From Pseudomonas sp. AFG_SD02_1510_Pfu_092 (lineage in GTDB: Bacteria; Pseudomonadota; Gammaproteobacteria; Pseudomonadales; Pseudomonadaceae): DNA of 60,389 bases. The position numbers and the translations under genes are program-made. Below are positions 20,101-27,399 of the stretch, one piece after another (position 1 is the first letter of the stretch; each line of letters begins with the position of its first letter). The notes under the pieces are model-generated. The model worked only from the letters and a program-made list of their open reading frames with translations. It searched no databases and was not told the DNA's origin. The stretch covers positions 1-60,389 of the forward strand of contig NZ_PUQD01000031.1 in the NCBI RefSeq assembly GCF_003331055.1, read 5' to 3'.

Positions 20101-23100
20101 GTTCTCGAACAGGTACACATCGTGGTCGTCCGCCGTGCCGAACTGGCCGTCCATACCCGGGCTTGCGACGATGCGCACGCCGTCCTTGAGCACGTCGTCG
20201 TTGCCTGGTGTGCCGAAATTGAGCACGCCGTCGGCGCCGGGGTCATACGCCGTGGCGTAGGCGGCCGGGTTGTTGGAGGTCTGATCGACGATCAGGTTGC
20301 TGATGGTGCGTGGCTGCGAGTCGAACACCGGGCCGCTGGTCTGCTGGTACGACGAGCCCGGAATGGCTGGCGAGCCAGGGCCGAAGAAGCCGGCCGGGGC
20401 ACCTTCGGCCGGGTTGAATACCGGGTCGGTCACGCGTGGGAAGACGTTGTCGGCGGCACCGTACTGGGTATTGTTGATGCCGTTGAGGTTCATCAGGTTG
20501 TTGTTCGAGCCATCCACCGCCCGCAGGCCCAGCGCTGAACGGATGTTGGGCAGCAGCGAGAGGATGTCCGCGCCGTTGGCATCAGCCTCGGCGATCTTGA
20601 TCTGGTCGAGGATGAAGTTGAGGTCGGAGCGCACCATGTGCAGGCCGGCACCGCCGGCCGTGGCGTCCACCACCGGCGTGGCCGGGGTCGGTACCACAGG
20701 CGCACCCGGCTGAACCACGGTGGTGGGCTGCGAGAACAGCACTTCGGTGGTGCCGTGGGCGTCCTGGTACATCGCCTTGACCCGCAGGCTCAGCCCGGCC
20801 AGGTCCGGCGACACCTTGAAGTTGGTGCCGTCGGCGCTCTGGAACGCCAGGTCGCCAGCCGGCAGCAGGATGATGTCCTCGAACACACCGCTGCCCGGGG
20901 TGGCCTCGACCTGCCAGTAGTACGACACCGAGCGGTCGGCGAGCGTACCCTGCGGGTTGCCGGCGCTGATGTTGTCGGCATCCAGCACGCCGGCCACGTT
21001 CACCGTCAGCACATCGCCCACGGTAATCGCACCGCCGTTGCCGTCGGTGATGGCCGGGCTGCCGGTCGGCTGAGCGTTCAGCCCTTCGACCAGCACGCGC
21101 TGGCTGTCGGCGAACTGCAGGCGTTCGATGTGCAGCAAGGTATCGACGCCATCGCGCCCCGCCACGTTGTCGCTCACGGTCCACACGTCATCGGCGGTGT
21201 CGAGCGTGCCTTTGGTGTTCTGCGTTACCGTGTATTCACTCTGCAAGCCGGAGAACACCGCCGTGTCGAACGCCGCACCGCCGGTGGAATTGCCGGGCAG
21301 GATCTCGCGCACGGCCTTCAACTGGCCAGGGTTGTAGGTGCGGTCGAGCATGAACGGGATCATGTCGACCATGCTGTCGAAGCTGGCGATTTCCGGCCCG
21401 GTGTGGTTGACATCATCCGGTGCATACACGGCGATGCGCACGTTCAGCCATTTGTCACCGTCGATCAGGTCGTCACCCCCACGCCCCTCGATCAGGTCGC
21501 TGCCGTTGCCGCCGAGCATGATGTTGCCGGTGGCAAAACCGGTGGTCGGCAACCCGGCATCGGCCAGGAACTGCTGCAGGCCGCGGATCAGCGCGACGTT
21601 GGTCAGGGCGCTGCCGGTGGCACCGCCATGATTGAGGATGGTCACCGCATCGACGTTGTCGCCCTTGAGCACGTCGGCGAAGTTCGAGCCGGACACGCCC
21701 TCGACCTCGGCGAAGCGGTCGAGGATGGAAGCCGGCGAGGCGCCGACCGGGTTGAACACGCCAGCGTTCTGGTTCGGTGCGTTGCCATGTGGCTGAGCCA
21801 GGGCGGCCAGGGTCAGGTCGACGGTGACGCCGACCTGGTCATTCTTGTTGGTAATCCAGTCGAAGCCGGACATGCCGTCCATCTTGTCCTGGGCGTCACT
21901 GCCGACGAAGATGTCGTCGCCGCCCTCGCCGATCATTTCGTCGAAGCCACCACCGCCGACGAAGATGTCGTTGCCGATCACCTCGTCACCCAGCAGCGGC
22001 GCGAAGTTGTCGCCCGGCGCACCGTCCTGGGTGCCCCGCTCGATCCAGTCGTCACCCTCGTTGCCGGTGGGTGGCAGGTTGGTCTTGGCGCCGAGGATGA
22101 AGTCGTCGCCCTGGCCGCCGAAGGTGGTGCTGATGTCTTCGGTGGTGATGATGAAGTCCTGGCCGTTGCCGCCCAGGATCAGGTTGCCGCCCACCAGCAT
22201 GCTGCCGGCGACGATCACGTCGTTGCCGTCGTTGCCCTCCAGGCGGTTGTCGCCGAACGCGTCGGTGATGATGTCGTCACCGGCGCCACCCAGCACCGCG
22301 TCATTGCCTGCGCCGCCTTCGAGGGTGTCGTTGCCGGCATCGCCGTAGACGGTGTCGTCGCCGTCGCCGGAAATGATGATGTCGTTGCCGGCGGTGCCGC
22401 CCAACACCACATGGTCTTCACCGGTGTAGTGCAGGAAGTTGCTGTCGGGGCCCACGGTGTCCGGGTTGTCGCGGATCACCAGCGGTACGATTTCCACACC
22501 GTTGATCATGATGCCGCCGGTCGGGTCTGCCCGGCCATCGGCACCCAGCCCGGTGAACTGGTTGGCCTGGTTCACTTCCAGGGTGAAGGTCGGGGTGAGG
22601 AACACCGTGTTGGACAGGTGCGCCACATCCGAGTTGGCCATGATCAGCTTGGCGAACGAGTTGTTCTCCAGTTCCGTGCCGAAGTGCAGGCCCGCGGTGC
22701 GCGCCAGGTAGTAGAAGCGGTCGCCGTTCTGCAGGGCTTCCAGCTGGGTTTCGAAAACGAAGTTGAAGCTGGAACCGAGCATGCCGCCGAACGGCATTTT
22801 CTCCTCGGCCAGGCCGCCGACCCAGAAGTCGATATCATCGACGCCGGTCACGGTTACCCCGCTGATGTCGTCGGCTGTGCCGGCAATGCCGTCCGCCCCG
22901 AGCAGCGTCACGTTGGCATAGGCGCCAGTGCCGTTGAGGAAGTCCAGGCGATCGGCCGGGGCACCGTCGCCACCGAGCACCAGGGCCACGGCAGCGGCGC
23001 GCTTGGCGGCCTCGGTGGTGGCCCCGGTGATGGTGCTGTGGGTGCCGTAGGCAGCGATGAAGTTGATCAGCGAGGCCGGGTGCTTGAGGTGGTCGGCAAA

Positions 23101-25110
23101 GTCGGCCCAGCTGATGTACGGCTTGAGCTGGCTGTCGCCGGTTGCGGCATAGAACTCGCGGCGCGCCTCGTTCAGGCTCGGGATGCCGGTATCACGGCCA
23201 CGGGCGATGTTCAGCGCCGGCAGGTCGAGCGGCAGGCCGAGCAGGTTGTTGCGCAGCGCCTCGGTGACGAATTCGTCGATTTCGTTGCCCAACTGCCGGG
23301 TGACGCCACGGATGATCGCGCCGGCCGCTTCGTCGGCGGTGGCGCCACTGCCAGCGAAGGCCAGCGGGTTGAGGAAGGCGGCGATCAGGCCGAGCTGCGG
23401 GTCGCCGTCCACCGTGTTGAACGCCGGGTCGAAGCGGTCGACGGTTTCGGTCAGCATCGAGTGGCCGAAGCGGTACACCACGTGGGCGAACTCGGCGAGG
23501 ATGGCCGGGTCGATCGAGGTGTCGTAGCCGTTCGGCGCCAGGAACGCGTCGACCTGCGGCTGGATGGTGCGGGCGAACTCTTCGAACACCAGGTGCTGGT
23601 ACTGCATTTCGGTGCCGAACTTGGCGGCCTGGAACAGCCGCTCGCCATCCCAGACCAGCGCGGCGATTTCCGCGGGCGTGGTGGGGATGGCGGTGACATC
23701 GTCGATCAGCCACTGGTTGAGGAACGCCAGGTCACCGGAGGCCAGCAGGGTGTCCTTGGTCTGCTGCACCAGGCGGTTGTGCTCGGAGTGGAACACGTGG
23801 TGCACGGCGGTCAGGCCGATGTTCTCGTTGACCCGGCCGTCACCGGCGATGTAGTGGGCGTCGAGCAGTTCGTTGTCGTAGGTCAGGTTGTTGCCCCCCG
23901 GCCCCATCGGCTGCGCGTTGCCGACCGCAGTGTCGGCGTCGGCCTGCAGCACACCGCCCACCACCACCGGCGCGGCGTTGTGGGCGATGTCGTCGAGGAA
24001 GCCATGCCCGGTGCTCACGGCATTGGCCAGGCTGATCGGCGCGGCGCGGTTGCCTTCGACCAGGGTGGTGACGTCGTCGGCGGTGCCGGCGATGCCGTCG
24101 GCGCCATTGCTCACGCGCATGACCACCTGCGGCATGCCGTTGGGCCCACGCAGGAAGTTGCCGTAGGGGTCGGTGGCCAGCAGCGGCACATTGTGCACGT
24201 CGGCGTCGGTCAGGTTGATGCCGAGCAGGTCGCGCGCCTGGGCCTTGACCACCGCCCAGGTGGCCATGCCACCGCTTTCGCCGTTGCCATCGTCGGCGGT
24301 GCCGAAGCGGCCATCGGCACCCAGGTCACGGTTGGTGATCAGCCGCCCGGTCGCCACCGGGTCGCCAGCGGCGTCGAGCGTGTACTCGCGCAGGAACACC
24401 TGGTGCGAGGGGTGCGAGCTGTAGGTCTGGCTCTGGTCGACGAACGGCGAAGTGGTGTTGGTCTGGCCGTCGTCGGCGGTGCCGACCACGCCATCGGCAC
24501 CGGCAGTGCGCACGGCGCGCGGCAGCACCATGAAGTTGGTCGGGCTGTTGGGGTCGAACAGCGGGTCGTCCGGCTGCAGCGGGATGAACACGAAGTCGGT
24601 ACTGCTCTTGGTCACCAGGTCCAGGCCATGGTCGAAGAACTGGCCGAAGAAGGTCATCCAGGCGTTGAAGCCGGCGGTCAGGCCGACGTCGGGCGACACG
24701 TTGGGGATGAAGAACACTTCGGTGTCGTCAGCGGTGCCGAACACCCCGTCGATGCCGGGGCTGATCACCGGCGCGGCGCCGCCGTTGGCTTCGACCGCCG
24801 CCGGGTTGTTGGCCGTCTGGTCGACGATCAGGTTGCTGATGGTGCGCGGTTGCGAATCGGTGACGGTGCCAGTGCCAAGGTAATCGCCGCTGAACGAAGG
24901 GCTGAGCAGGCGCAGGAACGAGTTGTCGGCAGCACCGAATTCGCTCTGCCCGGTCACCAGGTTGTTGAAGCTGCCATCCACGGTACGCAGGCCGAACGAC
25001 ACCTGGCTGTTGGGCAGCAGGTCGATCAGGCTGGCGCCATCGGCGTGGGCCTCGGCGATGAAGATCTGTTGAAGAATGAATTCCAGGTCCGACTTGCTGA
25101 AATTGGCCAT
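14113..25110 (-). CDS. pehA: Giant RTX protein with two animal-type heme peroxidase modules (PehA type)
   Basis: This is a 3665-residue protein. Module A (about 1-1460) and module B (about 1490-2960) each hold an animal heme peroxidase domain, a G-G-x-G-x-D RTX block, a G-R-G-G-D-D-x-x-D-G-D-K-W stretch and an Ig-like segment. Active-site residues are visible in both: Gln157/Asp160/His161, Arg426, Glu429 and proximal His550 in A; Asp1693/His1694, Arg1954, Glu1957 and His2079 in B. Further Ig-like repeats, four 82-residue RTX repeats (about 3171-3504) and a terminal RTX block follow. There is no signal peptide. Together with the divergent exporter genes this implies type I secretion through a C-terminal signal. 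It matches my memory of P. putida PehA, a secreted peroxidase linked to root colonisation. The ATG at 25110 follows GAGGG. Confidence 0.92.
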   Translation of the reverse strand: MANFSKSDLEFILQQIFIAEAHADGASLIDLLPNSQVSFGLRTVDGSFNNLVTGQSEFGAADNSFLRLLSPSFSGDYLGTGTVTDSQPRTISNLIVDQTANNPAAVEANGGAAPVISPGIDGVFGTADDTEVFFIPNVSPDVGLTAGFNAWMTFFGQFFDHGLDLVTKSSTDFVFIPLQPDDPLFDPNSPTNFMVLPRAVRTAGADGVVGTADDGQTNTTSPFVDQSQTYSSHPSHQVFLREYTLDAAGDPVATGRLITNRDLGADGRFGTADDGNGESGGMATWAVVKAQARDLLGINLTDADVHNVPLLATDPYGNFLRGPNGMPQVVMRVSNGADGIAGTADDVTTLVEGNRAAPISLANAVSTGHGFLDDIAHNAAPVVVGGVLQADADTAVGNAQPMGPGGNNLTYDNELLDAHYIAGDGRVNENIGLTAVHHVFHSEHNRLVQQTKDTLLASGDLAFLNQWLIDDVTAIPTTPAEIAALVWDGERLFQAAKFGTEMQYQHLVFEEFARTIQPQVDAFLAPNGYDTSIDPAILAEFAHVVYRFGHSMLTETVDRFDPAFNTVDGDPQLGLIAAFLNPLAFAGSGATADEAAGAIIRGVTRQLGNEIDEFVTEALRNNLLGLPLDLPALNIARGRDTGIPSLNEARREFYAATGDSQLKPYISWADFADHLKHPASLINFIAAYGTHSTITGATTEAAKRAAAVALVLGGDGAPADRLDFLNGTGAYANVTLLGADGIAGTADDISGVTVTGVDDIDFWVGGLAEEKMPFGGMLGSSFNFVFETQLEALQNGDRFYYLARTAGLHFGTELENNSFAKLIMANSDVAHLSNTVFLTPTFTLEVNQANQFTGLGADGRADPTGGIMINGVEIVPLVIRDNPDTVGPDSNFLHYTGEDHVVLGGTAGNDIIISGDGDDTVYGDAGNDTLEGGAGNDAVLGGAGDDIITDAFGDNRLEGNDGNDVIVAGSMLVGGNLILGGNGQDFIITTEDISTTFGGQGDDFILGAKTNLPPTGNEGDDWIERGTQDGAPGDNFAPLLGDEVIGNDIFVGGGGFDEMIGEGGDDIFVGSDAQDKMDGMSGFDWITNKNDQVGVTVDLTLAALAQPHGNAPNQNAGVFNPVGASPASILDRFAEVEGVSGSNFADVLKGDNVDAVTILNHGGATGSALTNVALIRGLQQFLADAGLPTTGFATGNIMLGGNGSDLIEGRGGDDLIDGDKWLNVRIAVYAPDDVNHTGPEIASFDSMVDMIPFMLDRTYNPGQLKAVREILPGNSTGGAAFDTAVFSGLQSEYTVTQNTKGTLDTADDVWTVSDNVAGRDGVDTLLHIERLQFADSQRVLVEGLNAQPTGSPAITDGNGGAITVGDVLTVNVAGVLDADNISAGNPQGTLADRSVSYYWQVEATPGSGVFEDIILLPAGDLAFQSADGTNFKVSPDLAGLSLRVKAMYQDAHGTTEVLFSQPTTVVQPGAPVVPTPATPVVDATAGGAGLHMVRSDLNFILDQIKIAEADANGADILSLLPNIRSALGLRAVDGSNNNLMNLNGINNTQYGAADNVFPRVTDPVFNPAEGAPAGFFGPGSPAIPGSSYQQTSGPVFDSQPRTISNLIVDQTSNNPAAYATAYDPGADGVLNFGTPGNDDVLKDGVRIVASPGMDGQFGTADDHDVYLFENTAADAGLSAPFNAWMTFFGQFFDHGLDLVTKGGSGTIYIPLQPDDPLYVEGGFTNFMVVTRATNLPGPDGILGNADDIHEHTNTTTPFVDQNQTYSSHPSHQVFLRGYVLTDDGPVATGRLITNRDLGADGRYGTADDTEIGGMATWKVVKAQARDVLGINLTDADVDNVPLLATDAYGNFIKGPNGFPMVIMKGLDGIAGTADDQQVEGNPLAPIDLTNAVRTGHQFLADIAHNAVPVFSGGVLVPDADSDVGNAVPVNPQTGANLAYDNELLDAHYIAGDGRVNENIGLTAVHAIFHAEHNRLVAQTMDTVLDSGDLAFLNEWLLNPLTALPASQAEIDALVWNGERLFQAAKFGTEMQYQHLVFEEFARTVQPRVDLFFAPTQVYDVDLDASIVAEFAHTVYRFGHSMLTETVDRFDVDFNVIQDPASANPDQQLGLIAAFLNPLAYAASGVTPEDATSAIVRGVTRQAGNEIDEFVTEALRNNLLGLPLDLPAINIARGRDVGIPSLNAVRRDIYAQTGDTQLKPYTSWVDLVQHLKHPESLINFIAAYGTHSTITAATTLLEKRAAAMALVFGGDGAPADRLDFLNSTGAYANVTLPGKDGVLGTVDDLRAVTVTGVDAIDLWIGGLAEAKTPFGGMLGSTFNFVFENQMEKLQDGDRFYYLERTAGLSMNAELESNSFAKLIMANTSATHLPALVFSDPGFYLEVDQSKQYNDGLGNADPLGENGEQVVFRDSPLTAGPDTNYLRYAGTEHVVLGGTNGDDILVSSEGDDTVWGDGGNDRIEGGYGNDQLRGGTGDDIISDIGGDDNIQGGDGNDVLHGGNGVNLIIGGFGNDFIVTGEDASEAIGGQGNDFILGSKANEQDMGNEGDDWIEKGTSDGAPGDNFDPLGNDPIIGNDVFIGGNENDKFNGEGGDDIMVGSLGFGDRYIGGSGYDWATFKGLAQGVTIDYSDRFFDVPPVPGSGASALVRFDIMEGLSGSAHGDFLRGDNEDAASLPTNGAHGSVLTNINLINGLSSLLAAGATFYDGGNIILGGSGSDLIEGRGGDDILDGDKWLNVRISVRANSDGSGPEIASYDSMEPMVPLMLNGTYNPGQLVIVREILNGTDSYDTAVFSGVASDYSVVVDGNAVIVTDSVAGRDGVDRLTGIERLQFSDSSQASGVGTAVNAGPTGHLAILDAATGLRDDTPVSGQLLRVTPLAVHDADNIGGANLTGTITGPVAYYWQVENLPGSGVYEDITFVAAGEVSRAIGTTYRVTDDVAGLNIRVRAVYQDAKGTLEIVDSAPNSAPSAGPTVTGLLVQNQTLTANPATIVDADGLSNPQFTFQWQANRGLGWVNIAGAINSTLVLGQDQVGQNIRVVVSYVDDIGVQESIASDILDPVANVNDAPTGAVLISDTTPIQGQTLTALTGSIADLDGLGAFSFQWQQGAGGIFTNIVGATAATFTPGLDQGGQQLQVIVRYTDAFGAQETLTSAATAAVPGLTLVGTNGADILIGSAGNDVISGLDGADQLFGGLGNDLLNGGAGADRLVGGLGNDTYVVDDAGDIVVEATGAGTDTVRTTLASYTMTINVENLVYTGAGNFIGGGNALDNLMFAGAGNDLLNGGAGADRMTGGLGNDVYLVDNAGDVAIEAAGAGTDTVRTTLASYTLASNIENLVYTGVGNFIGGGNTLDNLMFGGAGNDLLNGGTGADRLVGGLGNDTYIVDNAGDGVIEAVGGGTDTVRTTLASYTMTGNVENLVYTGVGNFIGGGNTLDNLMFGGAGNDLLNGGAGADRLVGGLGNDTYVVDNTGDVLIEAVGAGTDTVRTTLTSYTMTSNIENLTYTGVGNFSGTGNTQANIITGGNGNDSLDGGLGNDILNGGAGNDTLFGGAGNDTLLGGSGSDFLNGAAGDDRVNGGAGDDTMMATDGNDVFQFAAGFGNDLIINFDSNAAGGQDRLDITAFNITAATFAASVTIADVGDDTLVSIGATDSIRLVGVADATTVTAADFNLAV
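14610..15570 (-). repeat. Four tandem 246-bp repeats inside the peroxidase gene
   Basis: Copies begin at about 14641, 14887, 15133 and 15379, exactly 246 bases (82 codons) apart. Each unit carries G-A-D-R-x-x-G-G-L-G-N-D-T-Y, then G-T-D-T-V-R-T-T-L-x-S-Y, and N-x-x-Y-T-G-x-G-N-F. The copies are close to identical, which points to recent expansion or gene conversion. Confidence 0.9.
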
Positions 25111-25656
25111 TTCAAGTTGCCCTCGATCTGTCGGGAGTTGACTCAGGGCAACAGGGTCCTTCCCGCGCCCAGTCAGTTGACGTGCGCAGTTTCTGGTTCT
25201 GGGTTCTGGGGGCAGTTGGGCACTACGGTCCTGTGCTTTGCCACTGGCCTCATCGCCGGCAAGCCGGTTCCCTCTGCAACGCGGGAACCTTGTTAACGGT
25301 GCGATACAGGTGTAACGCACACGCATCGATCCCTGCTCGCACGGGGTCCGAATACATCAGACTAAAGTCGCAGAAGAAAAACTTGTCAAATTCTCGTCGA
25401 AAAATCCGCGCAGCGATGATAATGCGTTGCAACTCGCTGTTTTTATGGCACTTATAAAAAGTTCAACGTACTTTTAGAGCGAAAAGATATTACTGATTGT
25501 TTCGCTGCAACCTACGCTCCAGCATGTGGGAGCAACGCAGCGTCTTGGACCATTCGCCCCTTAGAGCGACCCGCCTGCGAGCCGACCAGAAGCCACAACT
25601 ACCGCTGTACGGGGCGCCGCAAGGGCTTCCCGTTTTGTGATAAAGGGAGGCCACCG
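25111..25656. promoter_or_regulatory. Long divergent intergenic region between the peroxidase and its exporter
   Basis: This 546-base gap separates two divergently read units and must hold promoters for both. The part next to the peroxidase gene is GC-rich and has a degenerate REP (about 25253-25275). From about 25365 to 25515 the DNA is clearly AT-rich (runs such as GAAGAAAAACTTG and CACTTATAAAAAG), unlike the rest of the window. I could not assign -35/-10 boxes with confidence and see no believable small gene. Confidence 0.5.
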
Positions 25657-27393
25657 ATGCACAAGCCGCCGCGTACCCGCTCCGAGCTGGCCGAAGTGTT
25701 GTTTCGCCTGCGCCGAAGCTTTTTTGCCCTGGCTGCGTTCAGCGGCGTGATAAACGTCATGATGTTGACGCCATCTATTTATATGTTGCAGGTGTACGAC
25801 CGCGCCCTGGTCAGCCGCAACGTCACCACCCTGGGCATGCTCACCCTGCTGGTGATCGGCCTGTTCCTGCTGATGTCGGCGCTGGAGATGATCCGCACCC
25901 GCGTGTTGATCCGGGTCGGCAACTGCCTGGACATGGAGCTCAACCGACGCATCTTCAGTGCCGCCTTCGAGCGCAACCTGAGCCGCGCCGGCGGCAACCC
26001 GGCCCAGGCCCTGCAAGACCTGGCGCAGGTGCGGCAGTTTCTTACCGGCAACGGCCTGTTCGCCTTCTTCGATGCCCCCTGGACGCCGATCTACCTGCTG
26101 GTCGCCTACCTGATCCACCCGCTGCTGGGGCTGGTCACGCTGATTGGCTCACTGATCCTGGTAGCACTGGCCTACCTCACCGAAAAAGCCACGCAGAAAC
26201 CCCTGGCCGAGGCCAACCAGGCCGCGCTGTCGTCGGCCAGCTACGCCAACAACAACCTGCGCAACGCTGAGGTGATCGAAGCCATGGGCATGCTGCCGGC
26301 CATCGGCAAGCGCTGGTACCAGGGCCACTTGCGTATCCTGCAGATGCAGACCCTGGCCTCCGACCGCGCGGCGCTGATCAGCAGCACCGGGCGCTTCGTG
26401 CGCATCACCTTGCAGTCGGTGATCCTCGGTGCTGGCGCGCTGCTGGCGATCGAAGGCAAGATCACCCCCGGCATGATGATCGCCTGCTCGATCCTCACCG
26501 GCCGCGCCCTGGGCCCGGTGGAACAGGTGATCGCCTCGTGGAAGCAACTGCTCGGCTGCCGTTCGGCCTGGGGCCGGCTCAACGAGCTGCTGCACGACTT
26601 CCCGCAGCGGCCGCCGAGCATGTCTTTGCAGCGGCCGATGGGCATGCTCGCCGTGGAGAACGTGATCGCCGGCGCGCCCGGCACCAACAACAGCATCGTG
26701 CGCGGGGTGAGCTTCAGCCTGGTCCCGGGTGAAAGCCTGGGCATCATCGGCCCTTCGGCCTCGGGCAAGTCCACCCTCGCCCGCCTGCTGGTCGGCGTGT
26801 GGCCGGCCCAGGCCGGCAAGGTGCGCCTCGACGGCGCCGACATCTTCACCTGGAACAAGGCCGAACTCGGCCCCTGGCTCGGTTATCTGCCGCAGGATGT
26901 GGAGTTGTTCGAGGGCACCATCGCCGAAAACATCGCGCGTTTTGCCGAAGTGGACAGCGAGGCGGTGATCCGCGCCGCCCGCAGCAGCGGCGTGCACGAC
27001 ATGATTTTGCGCTTCGCCCAGGGCTACGACACCCGCCTGGCGGCCGATGGCAGCCCGCTGTCCGGTGGCCAGAAGCAACGCATCGCCCTGGCCCGCGCGC
27101 TGTATGGCGAGCCGAACCTGGTGGTGCTCGACGAGCCCAACGCCAACCTCGACGACGTCGGCGAAAAGGCCCTGGTCGATGCACTGGCCGAACTCAAGGC
27201 GCGCGGGGCCACGGTGATCCTGATTTCCCACCGGCCCAACGTGCTGTGCGCGGTCGACAAGGTGCTGATGCTGCGTGACGGCACGGTGCACATGCTCGGC
27301 AGCCGCGACGAAGTGTTCGCGGCGCTGCGCAAGGCCAGCGTGATCCCGGCGGCGACCGCAGCGCCGCTGGCTTCGGTAAAAGTACGGGAGTGA
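25657..27393 (+). CDS. Type I secretion ABC transporter (permease-ATPase, PrtD/HlyB type)
   Basis: This 578-residue protein has an N-terminal six-helix membrane domain (about 20-300) without a peptidase C39 domain, followed by an ATPase domain: Walker A G-P-S-A-S-G-K-S-T near residue 366, signature L-S-G-G-Q near 468, Walker B V-V-L-D-E-P near 490 and the H-loop I-S-H-R-P. The size and plan are those of PrtD-type exporters that move RTX proteins with a C-terminal signal. GGGAGG precedes the ATG. It is the first gene of a three-gene exporter operon, divergent from the giant RTX peroxidase, its most likely substrate. Confidence 0.93.
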   Translation: MHKPPRTRSELAEVLFRLRRSFFALAAFSGVINVMMLTPSIYMLQVYDRALVSRNVTTLGMLTLLVIGLFLLMSALEMIRTRVLIRVGNCLDMELNRRIFSAAFERNLSRAGGNPAQALQDLAQVRQFLTGNGLFAFFDAPWTPIYLLVAYLIHPLLGLVTLIGSLILVALAYLTEKATQKPLAEANQAALSSASYANNNLRNAEVIEAMGMLPAIGKRWYQGHLRILQMQTLASDRAALISSTGRFVRITLQSVILGAGALLAIEGKITPGMMIACSILTGRALGPVEQVIASWKQLLGCRSAWGRLNELLHDFPQRPPSMSLQRPMGMLAVENVIAGAPGTNNSIVRGVSFSLVPGESLGIIGPSASGKSTLARLLVGVWPAQAGKVRLDGADIFTWNKAELGPWLGYLPQDVELFEGTIAENIARFAEVDSEAVIRAARSSGVHDMILRFAQGYDTRLAADGSPLSGGQKQRIALARALYGEPNLVVLDEPNANLDDVGEKALVDALAELKARGATVILISHRPNVLCAVDKVLMLRDGTVHMLGSRDEVFAALRKASVIPAATAAPLASVKVRE

Positions 27394-27399
27394 CCGATC

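Noticed and set aside
14044..20538. Open reading frame of 2164 codons on the plus strand, opposite the peroxidase gene, and a second of 1552 codons at 20638-25296
   Set aside because: They mirror the peroxidase gene. GC-rich third positions and the repeated G/D/N-rich protein keep the antisense frame open. Their products show low-complexity A/V/G/H strings with no domain or ribosome site.
25182..25457. Small frames in the peroxidase/exporter gap (also 25250-25432, minus)
   Set aside because: No ribosome site, odd composition, and overlap with REP-like and AT-rich promoter DNA.
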